From NCBI GenBank assembly GCA_965263325.1, contig CBDHGY010000001.1, positions 9,485-73,484 of the forward strand: a DNA stretch of 64,000 nt, in the 5' to 3' direction. This DNA is from CBDHGY01 sp965263325. GTDB taxonomy: Bacteria; Pseudomonadota; Alphaproteobacteria; Caulobacterales; Hyphomonadaceae. Within the stretch, counting starts at the first letter, position 1; every line of letters starts with the position of its first letter. The notes beneath the pieces were generated by a model. That model made no database searches, was not told where the DNA came from, and saw nothing but the letters and a program-made list of their open reading frames with translations. The translations under genes and the position numbers were made by a program. This document shows positions 55,121-63,979 of this stretch, piece by piece.

Positions 55121-56820
55121 GGACCTTCCAACAATCTGGTCGCGGCCGCGCGGGCCTCCTGCGTAATTGACGCGCCAGATAGCATTCGAGCAATCTCTTC
55201 TGTTCGCGCGGCACCATCTAGCGCAGCAATTTCCGTCTGACCAAGCTTGCGCCCGCGCGAAACTGACTTTTCCACAAGCCATTGATCACTGGCCGCCGCC
55301 GCGACCTGAGGTGAATGCGTAATCGCAAGCACTTGCGAATGCCGGTTTGAAAGGTGGGACAAGCGCTCACCTATTGCGGCGGCAACAGCTCCGCCTACAC
55401 CCTGATCAACCTCGTCGAAAATAAGCGTGGCCGCGCCGCTGGTTTCGGCAAGCGCACACTTAAGCGCTAAGGAAAACCGGGCGAGTTCACCGCCAGAGGC
55501 AATCTGGCGCAAGGGGCCGTATCCACTGCCGGAATTAGTTTCGACCTCAAACTCTATATGATCTGAACCATTGGCACCCCTGTCTGCCGCTGGAAGCGGC
55601 GTAATGGAAACACGCATCTTCACCGAAGCCAATTTGAGCGGCTTCAGTTCCTTCACCACTGCTTTTTCAAGCCGGGAAGCGGCGGTCTCACGCGCTTTCG
55701 TAAGGGCATTTGCAGCTTGCTGCCAGCGCGCTGATGCTTGTTTTTCAGCGTCCCTTGCGCGGCGCAAGCGCTCGCCCCCTGCGGTAAGAGATGCGAGATC
55801 TGATGAAAGTCGCACGTGAAGTTCAGGAAGACTTTCAACCTGAACATTATGCTTGCGGGCCTCCGCCCGAAGCGCAAACAAGCGTCCCTCCGCGCGCTCA
55901 AGGCTGGCAGTGTCCTGCTCGGCCACCCCCGAAAGCGCCGAGATCGCAGCGCTTGCTTCAGCGAGCTCGATCAGCGTTCGCTCCAGAGAATCGCCTGCTT
56001 GTGCGACAATTGCTAATGTCTTTGGATCTGTTTCTGCAAGGCCGGGCGTCATTCGAATGCGTTCAATCGCGCGAGCAGCTTTTGTAAGCGCTTTCTCTGC
56101 ACTTGAAGCGCGCAGCGCTGTCTCCGCATCAGCAATTGCGCCAGCCATGCGCTCTGCCTGCATGAGATATGTACGCTCAGACGTCAGCAACGCTGCCTCT
56201 CCGGCTTCTGGCGCGAGTTTATTCAGCGCAGCAACGGCGCTTTCCAACCACTCACGATTTGCATTTGCTGACGCAGCTTGCGCTTCCAGGTCCTCTCGCT
56301 CAGCGCGCGCGGACATAAGTCTCTTCCAGGCAAGATCGCACGCCTCAAGCAAACTCTCATTTCCTGCAAACTGATCAAGCAAGGCACGATGCCGCGAAGG
56401 CCGTGTCAGCGCTGATGCCGAATGCTGACCGTGAATTTCAATCAGCGTTTCGCCAATATCTGACAATAGAGCGGCGCTGACCGGTCGATCATTCAGAAAA
56501 GCCCTCGCCGGGCCTTTCGACGGAATTACACGGCGCAGCGTGAGCGTTTCACCAATATCAGCAATGATGCCGGCTCTTTCCAATATGCTCCAGACCGCGT
56601 GACGAGCATCGGGTGCAAACTCAACCGCAACGCAGGCATGTGTGGCACCGGCCCGCACAAAACGCTTCTCTGGTTTTCCACCGAGCGCGCACCCTAAGGC
56701 ATCCAGAATGATCGACTTCCCAGCACCGGTCTCCCCTGTCAGGGCCGTAAACCCGGTGAGAGGTTCAAGATCGACCGACGCAGCTAAAACGAAATCACGG
56801 ATGGAAATAGTAACGATCAT
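55117..56820 (-). CDS. recN: DNA repair protein RecN
   Basis: 567 residues from the ATG at 56820 (MIVTISIRDFVL), the conserved start of RecN; an open frame eight codons longer exists. Walker A TGETGAGKS at residues 28-36, long coiled-coil middle (about 150-380), then the signature GGELARFSLAL and Walker B LIFDEVDQGVGG. An SMC-like ATPase that handles double-strand breaks. A LexA box lies 19 bases upstream. Coupled to ligA. Confidence 0.94.
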   Translation of the reverse strand: MIVTISIRDFVLAASVDLEPLTGFTALTGETGAGKSIILDALGCALGGKPEKRFVRAGATHACVAVEFAPDARHAVWSILERAGIIADIGETLTLRRVIPSKGPARAFLNDRPVSAALLSDIGETLIEIHGQHSASALTRPSRHRALLDQFAGNESLLEACDLAWKRLMSARAEREDLEAQAASANANREWLESAVAALNKLAPEAGEAALLTSERTYLMQAERMAGAIADAETALRASSAEKALTKAARAIERIRMTPGLAETDPKTLAIVAQAGDSLERTLIELAEASAAISALSGVAEQDTASLERAEGRLFALRAEARKHNVQVESLPELHVRLSSDLASLTAGGERLRRARDAEKQASARWQQAANALTKARETAASRLEKAVVKELKPLKLASVKMRVSITPLPAADRGANGSDHIEFEVETNSGSGYGPLRQIASGGELARFSLALKCALAETSGAATLIFDEVDQGVGGAVAAAIGERLSHLSNRHSQVLAITHSPQVAAAASDQWLVEKSVSRGRKLGQTEIAALDGAARTEEIARMLSGASITQEARAAATRLLEGP

Positions 56821-56838
56821 TTCCGCCACATAGCATGA

Positions 56839-56853
56839 GAACAAAATAGGAAC
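56839..56853. promoter_or_regulatory. LexA (SOS) box upstream of recN
   Basis: GAAC AAAATAG GAAC, exact GAAC-N7-GAAC (reverse strand GTTC-N7-GTTC), the direct-repeat LexA site of alphaproteobacteria, 19 bases before the recN start. recN is an SOS gene in many bacteria. Confidence 0.8.
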
Positions 56854-57014
56854 AAGTGGATTTGCCGTTTACCTGTTCTCGTTTATCTCCGCCGTTATTG
56901 CGATCTTATGGTTAAGGCCGGCGCAAAATTCATCAGTCCAGATTTCATAAATCTAAACAGCGCGTTGATAGCTTTGAGATCGAAATAACCTTCTAAGGAC
57001 GGCTGAGGGTCAGA

Positions 57015-59246
57015 ATGACAGAGATAACGGGCACAGATGCTCACGAAGAACTCGTGGGTACAGTAGATAACGATACAATTCTAGGAATGGGGGGCCATGA
57101 TGTCCTCAAAGGCAGCGACGGCAACGACATCCTCGATGGCGGCGAAGGGAATGATATCCTTTATGGCGACGAAGGTGATGATACGCTGATCGCTGGTGCC
57201 GGATACGACATCCTCGATGGCGGCAGTGGAAGCGACACCTATCTTGTTGGGCTCGACGGCCTCGGCATGGTCAATTTGTTTGTCGATACGGGATTTGATG
57301 GAACCGATGTGATCCTCGCAACAGACGAAGGCACGGTCATCGGTCTCAACGGCTTTAACGAAGAAAGCGGGATTGAAGAGATCTCAGCAAATGGCTTTGG
57401 CGGCGTTACGATCGCTGGAAGCGACGACGCCCAGTCCTTAATCTTCACGAACACAACGCTCACCGGCATTGTCATGATCAATGCACTCGGCGGGCATGAT
57501 TATGTAACTGGAAACGATCAAGCAAACCACATTGACGGCGGCGACGGCCACGATGTCATCAACGGAGAAGGCGGCAGTGATTACCTTTATGGCGGCACCG
57601 GCAATGATATTATCGATGGCGGGCTTGGAAACGATCACCTATTCGCTGGTGCTGGATATGACACACTGAATGGCGGAGCTGGCAGCGACACATATTACAT
57701 AGGTCTCGCTGATACCGGTCAGGTGAACACCTACAATGACACGGGCACGGAAGGTAAAGACCGCATCCTCGCAACAGAAGACAGCGCAGTGATTGGCCTG
57801 AACGGTTTTGGTCCGGACAGCGGCATTGAAGTCATTAGCTCCAACAAATTTGCTGATGTCACGATTGCTGGCTCAGACGAAGCGCAAACGCTCGACTTTT
57901 CCGGAACAATTCTTCGAAAAATTTCGATGATCAACGCACTCGGGGGACATGACACTGTCATCGGAAACCACCAACGAAACAATATCGATGGCGGCGCAGG
58001 TCATGACGTTATTGACGGCGGTGACGGCAATGACTGGCTTTACGGCGGCGAAGGCAATGACATGATCTTCGGCGGCAATGGCAAAGATCGCCTGTTTGCG
58101 GGAACTGGCTTTGACACATTGGATGGCGGTGAAGGCAGCGATGTTTACTTTGTCGGGCTCGGCGATACCGGTCAGGTCAACGTATACTCGGACACCGGCA
58201 CAGAAGGCAAAGACAGGATCCTGGCCACAGAGGACGGCACAGTAATTGGGTTAAATGGATTTGGCCCCGATAGCGGTATTGAGTTGATCTCTGGCCGCAA
58301 GTTCGCCGGTGTGACGATCGCAGGCAACGACGAAGCTCAAACGCTCGACTTCTCCGCAACCAAGCTCAGCCGGATCGCGATGATCGAAGGGCTTGGGGGT
58401 CACGATACCCTTATCGGCAACGGCCAGAGCAATCGTATGGATGGCGGTGCGGGGCACGACATTCTTCACGGCGAAGATGGCAATGACTGGCTCTACGGCG
58501 GCGCAGATAACGACATCCTTTATGGCGGAAATGGGCGCGATAAGCTCTTCGCTGGCTCCGGACACGACATCCTCGATGGCGGCAAAGGCAGCGATGTCTA
58601 TTTCTTCGACACAAGTTCGAACGATGGTTCGAACGACATGATCGATACCGGCACAGAAGGCAAAGACCGCGCGGTCGCTACTGAGGATGGCACGGCAATC
58701 GGTCTGGCAACCGTATTTACCGCTGACAATGGCATTGAAGTCATCTCAGGGCGCAAGCACACCGACGTTTCAATTTTCGGTACAGCTGTCGACAATGAAT
58801 GGGATTTCACAGATGTGAAACTCCACAATATCGACTTCATCGACGGCGCGCTCGGAAATGACGTTATCACCGGTTCTAATCGCCACGACACAATCCTTGG
58901 CGGTGAAGGAAATGATGAGCTCTTCGGTGGTCGCGGCCGCGATACGCTTGATGGCGGAGTGGGAGACGACTTCCTGTCCGGCGGTGCTGGCCGGGATATC
59001 CTGACCGGCGGCGAAGGTCTTGATGTGTTCACGTTTGAAGCGGGTACAAACCGCGACACAATAACGGACTTCACAGCCGGTGAAGACCTTATCGATCTAA
59101 CGGCACTCGAAGGCGTAGACGGCTTCGATGACCTTCGGATCGATGACACAGATGCAGGCGCACAGATCTTCCTCGATGGCGGGCGTGTACTGCTGGAAGG
59201 CGTCAGCGCCGATACGCTGACCGAAGATATGTTCCTGTTTGGATAG
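57015..59246 (+). CDS. RTX calcium-binding protein with four 151-residue modules and a type I secretion end
   Basis: 743 residues made almost entirely of RTX sequence. Nonapeptide runs GGxGxDxLx appear throughout; between them each module has a spacer with IGLNGFGPDSGIE and VTIAGSDEAQTLDF. Markers GLNGF recur at residues 110, 261, 412 and (as IGLAT) 563, exactly 151 apart. The last 100 residues (GEGLDVFTFEAGTNRDTITDFTAGEDLIDL, quoted as DVFTFEAGTNRDTITDF) are the usual type I secretion C-terminal domain. No catalytic domain and no N-terminal signal peptide. Likely exported by an ABC secretion system encoded elsewhere, as a surface-layer, adhesin or matrix protein. Ends with a terminator at 59276. 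Confidence 0.88.
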   Translation: MTEITGTDAHEELVGTVDNDTILGMGGHDVLKGSDGNDILDGGEGNDILYGDEGDDTLIAGAGYDILDGGSGSDTYLVGLDGLGMVNLFVDTGFDGTDVILATDEGTVIGLNGFNEESGIEEISANGFGGVTIAGSDDAQSLIFTNTTLTGIVMINALGGHDYVTGNDQANHIDGGDGHDVINGEGGSDYLYGGTGNDIIDGGLGNDHLFAGAGYDTLNGGAGSDTYYIGLADTGQVNTYNDTGTEGKDRILATEDSAVIGLNGFGPDSGIEVISSNKFADVTIAGSDEAQTLDFSGTILRKISMINALGGHDTVIGNHQRNNIDGGAGHDVIDGGDGNDWLYGGEGNDMIFGGNGKDRLFAGTGFDTLDGGEGSDVYFVGLGDTGQVNVYSDTGTEGKDRILATEDGTVIGLNGFGPDSGIELISGRKFAGVTIAGNDEAQTLDFSATKLSRIAMIEGLGGHDTLIGNGQSNRMDGGAGHDILHGEDGNDWLYGGADNDILYGGNGRDKLFAGSGHDILDGGKGSDVYFFDTSSNDGSNDMIDTGTEGKDRAVATEDGTAIGLATVFTADNGIEVISGRKHTDVSIFGTAVDNEWDFTDVKLHNIDFIDGALGNDVITGSNRHDTILGGEGNDELFGGRGRDTLDGGVGDDFLSGGAGRDILTGGEGLDVFTFEAGTNRDTITDFTAGEDLIDLTALEGVDGFDDLRIDDTDAGAQIFLDGGRVLLEGVSADTLTEDMFLFG
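57132..58943 (+). repeat. Four tandem 453-bp (151-residue) coding modules
   Basis: Corresponding marker positions in successive modules differ by exactly 453 bases: SD of GSDTY at residues 73, 224, 375 and 526; ATE/ATD at 102, 253, 404 and 555. Boundaries are approximate. Identity is highest between the second and third modules. Confidence 0.85.
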
Positions 59247-59275
59247 TCTGATCTAACCCCCAACGCCAACCACTC

Positions 59276-59308
59276 TGGCCGCCTTTCGCTTACCGCTGAG
59301 GGCGGCCA
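59276..59308 (+). terminator. Terminator after the RTX gene
   Basis: TGGCCGCC / GGCGGCCA eight-base perfect stem, then TTTTCT. Lies 30 bases past the RTX stop, before the convergent bamD gene, and may serve both. Confidence 0.75.
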
Positions 59309-59398
59309 TTTTCTAGGTTGGCCTTAAGATGTGTCCGCTTCGCAGCAGGGCCGGCAACTTGTAGGGCGCTGGTCGCTCCGATCTTCCGTGTGCGCTGT

Positions 59399-60232
59399 TT
59401 ACCCTCGTCCAAGCAAGCGGGATAGAAAGCCCTTGCGGTCTTCATCCGTCACCGCATCCGGGTCAAGCCCCTCATTTGTCATAAGACGGTAGCTGCGCTG
59501 ATACCATTCAGACTGCGGATAATTATATCCAAGCACGGACGCAGCCGCGAGCGCTTCGCCTTTCAGTCCAATCGAGAGATATCCCTCTACAAGACGATGC
59601 AATGCCTCTTCAGAATGACTTGTTGTTTGGTAGGTTTCAACCACTGTGCGGAAGCGGTTGATCGCCGGCAGCGGCTGACCGCGGCGCAGGTACCAACGGC
59701 CGATGTCCATTTCCTTGCCGGCGAGCTGGTCATTCACCATGTCCATTTTTAGCGAAGCATCCTTGGCGTATTCCGAATCCGGAAAACGACGGATAATATC
59801 CTGAAGCGCAACTTTCGCGTCTTCAGTTATCTTCTGGTCCCGGCCGACATCCATGATCTGATCGAAATGAGACAGGGCAATCAAATAGTAGGCGTAAGGT
59901 GCATCCTCACTGCCGGGGTGAAGCGACACATAACGCTGCGCGGTTGCGATAGCATCTGTGAATTTGCCAGACTCATAAGACGCGAAGGCTGACATCAACG
60001 AAGCGCGGCGGGCCCAATCAGAGTAAGGGTGCTGACGCTCAACCTCGTTGAACAACTCAATTGCGGCCAAATAATCATTTTTGTCGAGTTCTTCGGCTGC
60101 AGCAGAATAAAGCTGCTCAACCGGGCGCTCAACATAGACGCGCTCTTGCGATCGGCGCTGAGACTGACACGCGGTTACTGTCAAAACTGCCGTCATTGCG
60201 GCGATTCCCGGGATCATATGCGAACGCTTCAT
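59399..60232 (-). CDS. bamD: Outer-membrane assembly lipoprotein BamD
   Basis: 277 residues from the ATG at 60232 (MKRSHMIPGIAAM). Lipobox TVTAC puts the lipidated Cys near residue 22. TPR-like repeats follow, with LYSAAAEELDKNDYLAAIELFNEVERQHPYSDWARRASLM-type sequence (quoted as AAIELFNEVERQHPYSDWA), FPDSEYAKDA and YLRRGQPLPAINRF, classic BamD/ComL features. Part of the complex that folds outer-membrane beta-barrels. Normally the neighbour of lpxC and recN; here separated from both by inserted genes on the other strand. Confidence 0.93.
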   Translation of the reverse strand: MKRSHMIPGIAAMTAVLTVTACQSQRRSQERVYVERPVEQLYSAAAEELDKNDYLAAIELFNEVERQHPYSDWARRASLMSAFASYESGKFTDAIATAQRYVSLHPGSEDAPYAYYLIALSHFDQIMDVGRDQKITEDAKVALQDIIRRFPDSEYAKDASLKMDMVNDQLAGKEMDIGRWYLRRGQPLPAINRFRTVVETYQTTSHSEEALHRLVEGYLSIGLKGEALAAASVLGYNYPQSEWYQRSYRLMTNEGLDPDAVTDEDRKGFLSRLLGRG

Positions 60233-60431
60233 ATTTACCGCGTCTCCTTGCATTTCTGATTCAACTCCACCGCATTATCCGCATGCGGCGGCTAAGTCCA
60301 AGCCTGTAATGTCACAATCTCCAACAATCGTGATGATTCTATACTTGTTCCTTAAGCCTTTCGCTCTATTTACCGAACTAAGTTAGAACATCTCTAGATT
60401 GTAACAACTCGCTCACGAAGGGTAAGCGACC

Positions 60432-60872
60432 ATGGAAGTGAGTATATCGAAGCAGCTAAGCGCTGCAGAAATCGACCGCCACGTCGGTGACCGCATTCGC
60501 CGCCGGCGGGTTATGCTGGGCCTCACCCAGGAACAATTGGGGGAAGCGCTCGGAATTTCCTATCAACAAATCCAGAAATATGAGACGGGCGCAAATCGCG
60601 TCAGTGCGGGCCGATTGTTCATGATCAGCCATATTCTGGAAGTGAGCGTGGGAACTTTGTTCGACGGGCTCGGCGAAGAGGTCGACAACGAAATGACCAA
60701 CACTTCCCGGCATGTGATTGAATTGGTACGCGCGTTCTCAAAGATCAGCGACGACAAAGTCCGCGGCTCGGTTATGTCACTTGTACGCACTCTGGCTGAT
60801 CGCGGCGACGCCGATGAGATCAGCTCTGCCAATGGCGTTGACGAAGAAGCGCCGGGCTCATACGCAAACTAG
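60432..60872 (+). CDS. XRE-family transcriptional regulator
   Basis: 146 residues. HTH at about residues 16-70: IRRRRVMLGLTQEQLGEALGISYQQIQKYETGANRVSAGRL (quoted as MLGLTQEQLGEALGISYQQI and QKYETGANRVSAGRL), a common alphaproteobacterial type. The C-terminal part has no known sensor domain. Oriented against bamD and lpxC, between them; it may regulate neighbouring envelope genes, but there is no direct evidence. Confidence 0.85.
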   Translation: MEVSISKQLSAAEIDRHVGDRIRRRRVMLGLTQEQLGEALGISYQQIQKYETGANRVSAGRLFMISHILEVSVGTLFDGLGEEVDNEMTNTSRHVIELVRAFSKISDDKVRGSVMSLVRTLADRGDADEISSANGVDEEAPGSYAN

Positions 60873-60897
60873 TCTGCTCGATTAATTTAACGGTCAG

Positions 60898-61812
60898 CTA
60901 GGCCTGCGCACTGCGGCTGACCGCTTGTTTCAGGTCGCTGACCTCGTCAACTTCCCAGCACCAGGCTGTCGGTGTTTCCAAGAGCTTGCGCACCAGCGCA
61001 TTGTTGAGCGCGTGACCCGGCTGATTTGCTTCATAGCATCCTGCAATCGGGCCACCTGCCAGCATAAGATCACCGATCGCATCCAGAATTTTGTGTCGCA
61101 CAAACTCATCTCCTGTGCGCAATCCTTCAGGATTGATGACCTTCTCCCCTTCGATGACAATGGCGTTGTCCAGCGAGCTGCCAAGCCCAAGACCCATGGC
61201 TCGCATCTTTTTTGCGTCTTTCATAAATCCAAAGGTGCGAGCAAATGCGAGATCGCGCGCAAATACGCCCGGCATCATACGGAGCGCCATCTGCTGCACG
61301 CCTATGGCAGGATTATCGAAGTCGATACGCACACGTATGGTCAGGAAATTATCGCTGGTCGGGGTGAGCTTCGCCCATTTCGGCCCCGTCTCGATTTCTA
61401 CCGTTTCAAGGATACGAATGCGGCGGCGCGGTGCGCTCTGCTGTTTTAGCCCGGCTTGCAGCAAAAGCTCTACAAACAAAGTGGATGAGCCATCCATGAT
61501 GGGCACTTCCGGGCCGTCTATTTCGACGATAACATTATCGAGCCCAATCCCTGCACAGGCCGCAAGCAGGTGCTCGGTGACGGCAACGCTCACGCCGTGC
61601 TCATTTGTCAGTGTCGTGCCGAGAGTGACGCTGGAAACAGTGTCGCCAATCGCTTCGACGACATTGGGCTTGTCTGTGATGTCTGCGCGAACAAATCGAA
61701 CGCTTGTGCCGATATCAGCGGGGCGAAACACGAGTTTTGACTTCTTGCCCGAATGAACGCCTATGCCCGCACACATCGCTGGACGCATCAGAGTCTGCTG
61801 AAACTGCACCAA
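60898..61812 (-). CDS. lpxC: UDP-3-O-acyl-N-acetylglucosamine deacetylase
   Basis: 304 residues. Zinc ligands His81 (VTEHLLAA), His240 and Asp244 (VRHKILDAIGD), catalytic-type His267 (QPGHALNN) and the IDGPEVPIMDGSS loop are all present. Commits UDP-GlcNAc to lipid A synthesis in the cytoplasm. The stop lies 25 bases from that of the XRE gene. Confidence 0.96.
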   Translation of the reverse strand: MVQFQQTLMRPAMCAGIGVHSGKKSKLVFRPADIGTSVRFVRADITDKPNVVEAIGDTVSSVTLGTTLTNEHGVSVAVTEHLLAACAGIGLDNVIVEIDGPEVPIMDGSSTLFVELLLQAGLKQQSAPRRRIRILETVEIETGPKWAKLTPTSDNFLTIRVRIDFDNPAIGVQQMALRMMPGVFARDLAFARTFGFMKDAKKMRAMGLGLGSSLDNAIVIEGEKVINPEGLRTGDEFVRHKILDAIGDLMLAGGPIAGCYEANQPGHALNNALVRKLLETPTAWCWEVDEVSDLKQAVSRSAQA

Positions 61813-62200
61813 TCGGCCCCTTTATTTACGCAACTCTTCTCTAAATGCGCGAAGTCTGAAGAACCTCAACACACCGATTATTTCGGAATGTTTCTATACC
61901 TTCGCTTTTGTTCCACAGCATTGTTCTATATGGATAATATGCCTGTGGCAGGTGTGTCACACTTTCGTCATATGCGCAGAACGCATCGCCCCTCAGCCCG
62001 TCAACTTTTAGGCTTGCGTAGGCTGTAGCGCGTTTGAAAGCGACGCTCAGGCAGGTTTGCCAACAAAATCCGACACTCCGGCCCGGAACCAAAGCGGCGG
62101 AAATTCGCCACGAAAAGTCACAGATTCTCAATGCTCGAATGTCGGGATTGCTCAAAACCAGCCAGTCAGGTTGCTACGATAAAAAAAACGTAGAAATGGG
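61813..62200. other. Intergenic region upstream of lpxC, no gene seen
   Basis: About 390 bases hold overlapping short frames on both strands without a recognisable product or ribosome site. The left part must carry the lpxC promoter; the right part holds an A8 run near 62182 and the 3' side of the serine-hydrolase gene. The ftsZ cell-division genes usually found here are absent. Confidence 0.5.
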
Positions 62201-63979
62201 TCAGCGCCCCATAGCCGGAATGATAAAGTCCCCGACGATCTCATTGCGCCAACGTCCCCAAATTCCACCCTGACGGTAGTTGCCGCCCATGAGCAGAACC
62301 GAGAGTTCTAACTCAGGAACCACGATCAGGATCTGTCCCCCATTGCCAGTGGCTTCGTAGGATCTATAGGTTCGATCTTCCGCATTCACTTCGTCCACGC
62401 GCCACTCGTATGCGGCACCTCCGCCGAAGTAGGAATTGCTGAAGTCTTCCGACGTCATTCCCGTTGTTCCAGGGGTGATCTCAATAAATGTGGTGGTCGA
62501 CTCTTCAATCCAATCGGAATCGATGATTTGCTCGCCATTCCATCGACCATCTGACGCGTAGAGCGCGCCGATCTTCAAGATGTCGCGCGGACGCATGTAG
62601 ACGCCCCCTCCGAGGTACGCTGCGCCGTTTGGAGCGAGGTTCCATTGGTAGGGACCGAAGTCGAGCGGTTTGGCGATGAGATCATCGAACAACTCTACGA
62701 TCGGTTTCTTGCCCACTTCTCGCAATGCAGCGCCGACGAGATTGATGCTTCCGGAACAGTAAGCGTATCGGGTTCCCGGCTCGTGGAGCATCGGAAGACG
62801 CGATGTGTAGACCCAGAAGTCACTCTCTTGTGTTTGCTCCCACATTCTGTCTTCCGAGCCCGGGGAGTCGCGGTTCACATCACAGTCGAGTCCGCTGGAA
62901 AAACTCATCAAGTGGGCCAACGTGATTTCCGCTTTCCGGGGGTCGTCAAGCGGCTCGCCTACGGCCGCCAGCAATTTGGGTATCGGGCGATCACCTGAAC
63001 CGATATCGAAGCCTTTGTTCTGCAGCGCGCCGACAAGTACGGGCGCAAAGACTTTTCCCAGTGAGCGGGTGTCGTGCGTCGTGTTCCGGTCGTAACCATG
63101 GAAGTACTCTTCCATCAGCAATTCGCCTTGATGGGCAACAAGCACAGAATGAATGAGGCGCGGGCGGGCGCTCCGCGGGTCCGATGTGGCCAGTTCCCTA
63201 ACAAGTGCGTCAAGCAAGTCACGGTCAAAGCCTGCATCTTCCGGCGTGGTTACGCTCCAACCATCGCCAAGATCTGGTGGCGCTAAATACGGCGCTGCCT
63301 GTTCGCTTTGGTTTCGCGACATATAGCCGTGGGCATCTTCACTTTGAGTGCGCTCCAAGGCGAGCGTCTCGCCAAACCAAGTATGCACGAGATGCAAGTC
63401 GCCGTTGATGAGATTGAACGCGTGTCGAGCCTCTCGATCGCCTTCGCCCGCTACGAGCGCCCATTCGTTCGGCCCTTCCGGTTCCACCACGAACCGGGTT
63501 GCCCGCATAATCTCGTTGCGTTCCGGGTTTCGAACCACGGCGGCAAGCTCGCCGGTCTTGGTTTCGAACACATCAAGGAAAACCCGGAATGGTCGCGCTT
63601 GGGATGAGATCTTCCCCGTCCAACGTTCGTCTTCAGTGCGTTGTAGAGAGACCAAAGTAACCATCTCAGAGTAAGCTAAAGAGTTAGCGGGTTGGAACCA
63701 GCGGCCCTCGATCATTGACCCGTCCTCTGTCAACTGACCTATGAATCGATGATCGTCGGGCAACGCTATTGCGATCTCATCGCTTTTGACAGTGACTGTA
63801 GCAGAGTGGTCACCGACTTGGGCTGACCATTGCCCGTCTGTGCGCTGGATATCAAAATTGATATCCGATGGTGGCTCCTCTGCCGACCACGCCCAAAGGC
63901 CGATTATAGGTTCCGGTTCTGCTGGCTCCGAATGCCCGCAAGCCCCTTGCAGGATCATGGCCAAGAATGCCAAAATCAT
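62201..63979 (-). CDS. Lipoprotein serine hydrolase (beta-lactamase fold)
   Basis: 592 residues from the first available ATG at 63979; the frame stays open to the window edge (7 more codons, with a lysine and a histidine), so the real start may lie outside. Lipobox LQGAC with Cys14. An N-terminal part of about 230 residues, mostly beta strands, precedes the hydrolase domain: SxxK with Ser306 and Lys309 in TRSLGKV, YCS in YAYCSGS, and a GGQILIV turn. Class C-like periplasmic esterase or peptidase; substrate unknown. Confidence 0.8.
   Translation of the reverse strand: MILAFLAMILQGACGHSEPAEPEPIIGLWAWSAEEPPSDINFDIQRTDGQWSAQVGDHSATVTVKSDEIAIALPDDHRFIGQLTEDGSMIEGRWFQPANSLAYSEMVTLVSLQRTEDERWTGKISSQARPFRVFLDVFETKTGELAAVVRNPERNEIMRATRFVVEPEGPNEWALVAGEGDREARHAFNLINGDLHLVHTWFGETLALERTQSEDAHGYMSRNQSEQAAPYLAPPDLGDGWSVTTPEDAGFDRDLLDALVRELATSDPRSARPRLIHSVLVAHQGELLMEEYFHGYDRNTTHDTRSLGKVFAPVLVGALQNKGFDIGSGDRPIPKLLAAVGEPLDDPRKAEITLAHLMSFSSGLDCDVNRDSPGSEDRMWEQTQESDFWVYTSRLPMLHEPGTRYAYCSGSINLVGAALREVGKKPIVELFDDLIAKPLDFGPYQWNLAPNGAAYLGGGVYMRPRDILKIGALYASDGRWNGEQIIDSDWIEESTTTFIEITPGTTGMTSEDFSNSYFGGGAAYEWRVDEVNAEDRTYRSYEATGNGGQILIVVPELELSVLLMGGNYRQGGIWGRWRNEIVGDFIIPAMGR

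Noticed and set aside
57132..58943. Regular DNA repeats suggesting a CRISPR array
   Set aside because: The repeats are long (453 bases), coding, in frame throughout and diverged; they are protein modules.
58598..59269. 223-codon open frame antisense to the RTX gene
   Set aside because: Low-complexity Ser/Pro/Arg sequence produced by reading the RTX repeats backwards; no ribosome site and no recognisable domain.
61841..62155. 104-codon reverse frame upstream of lpxC
   Set aside because: No ribosome site, irregular composition, and overlaps other frames; more likely promoter DNA.
62180..62192. A8 run next to the serine hydrolase as a terminator tract
   Set aside because: No stable stem is placed correctly beside it for the reverse-strand gene.
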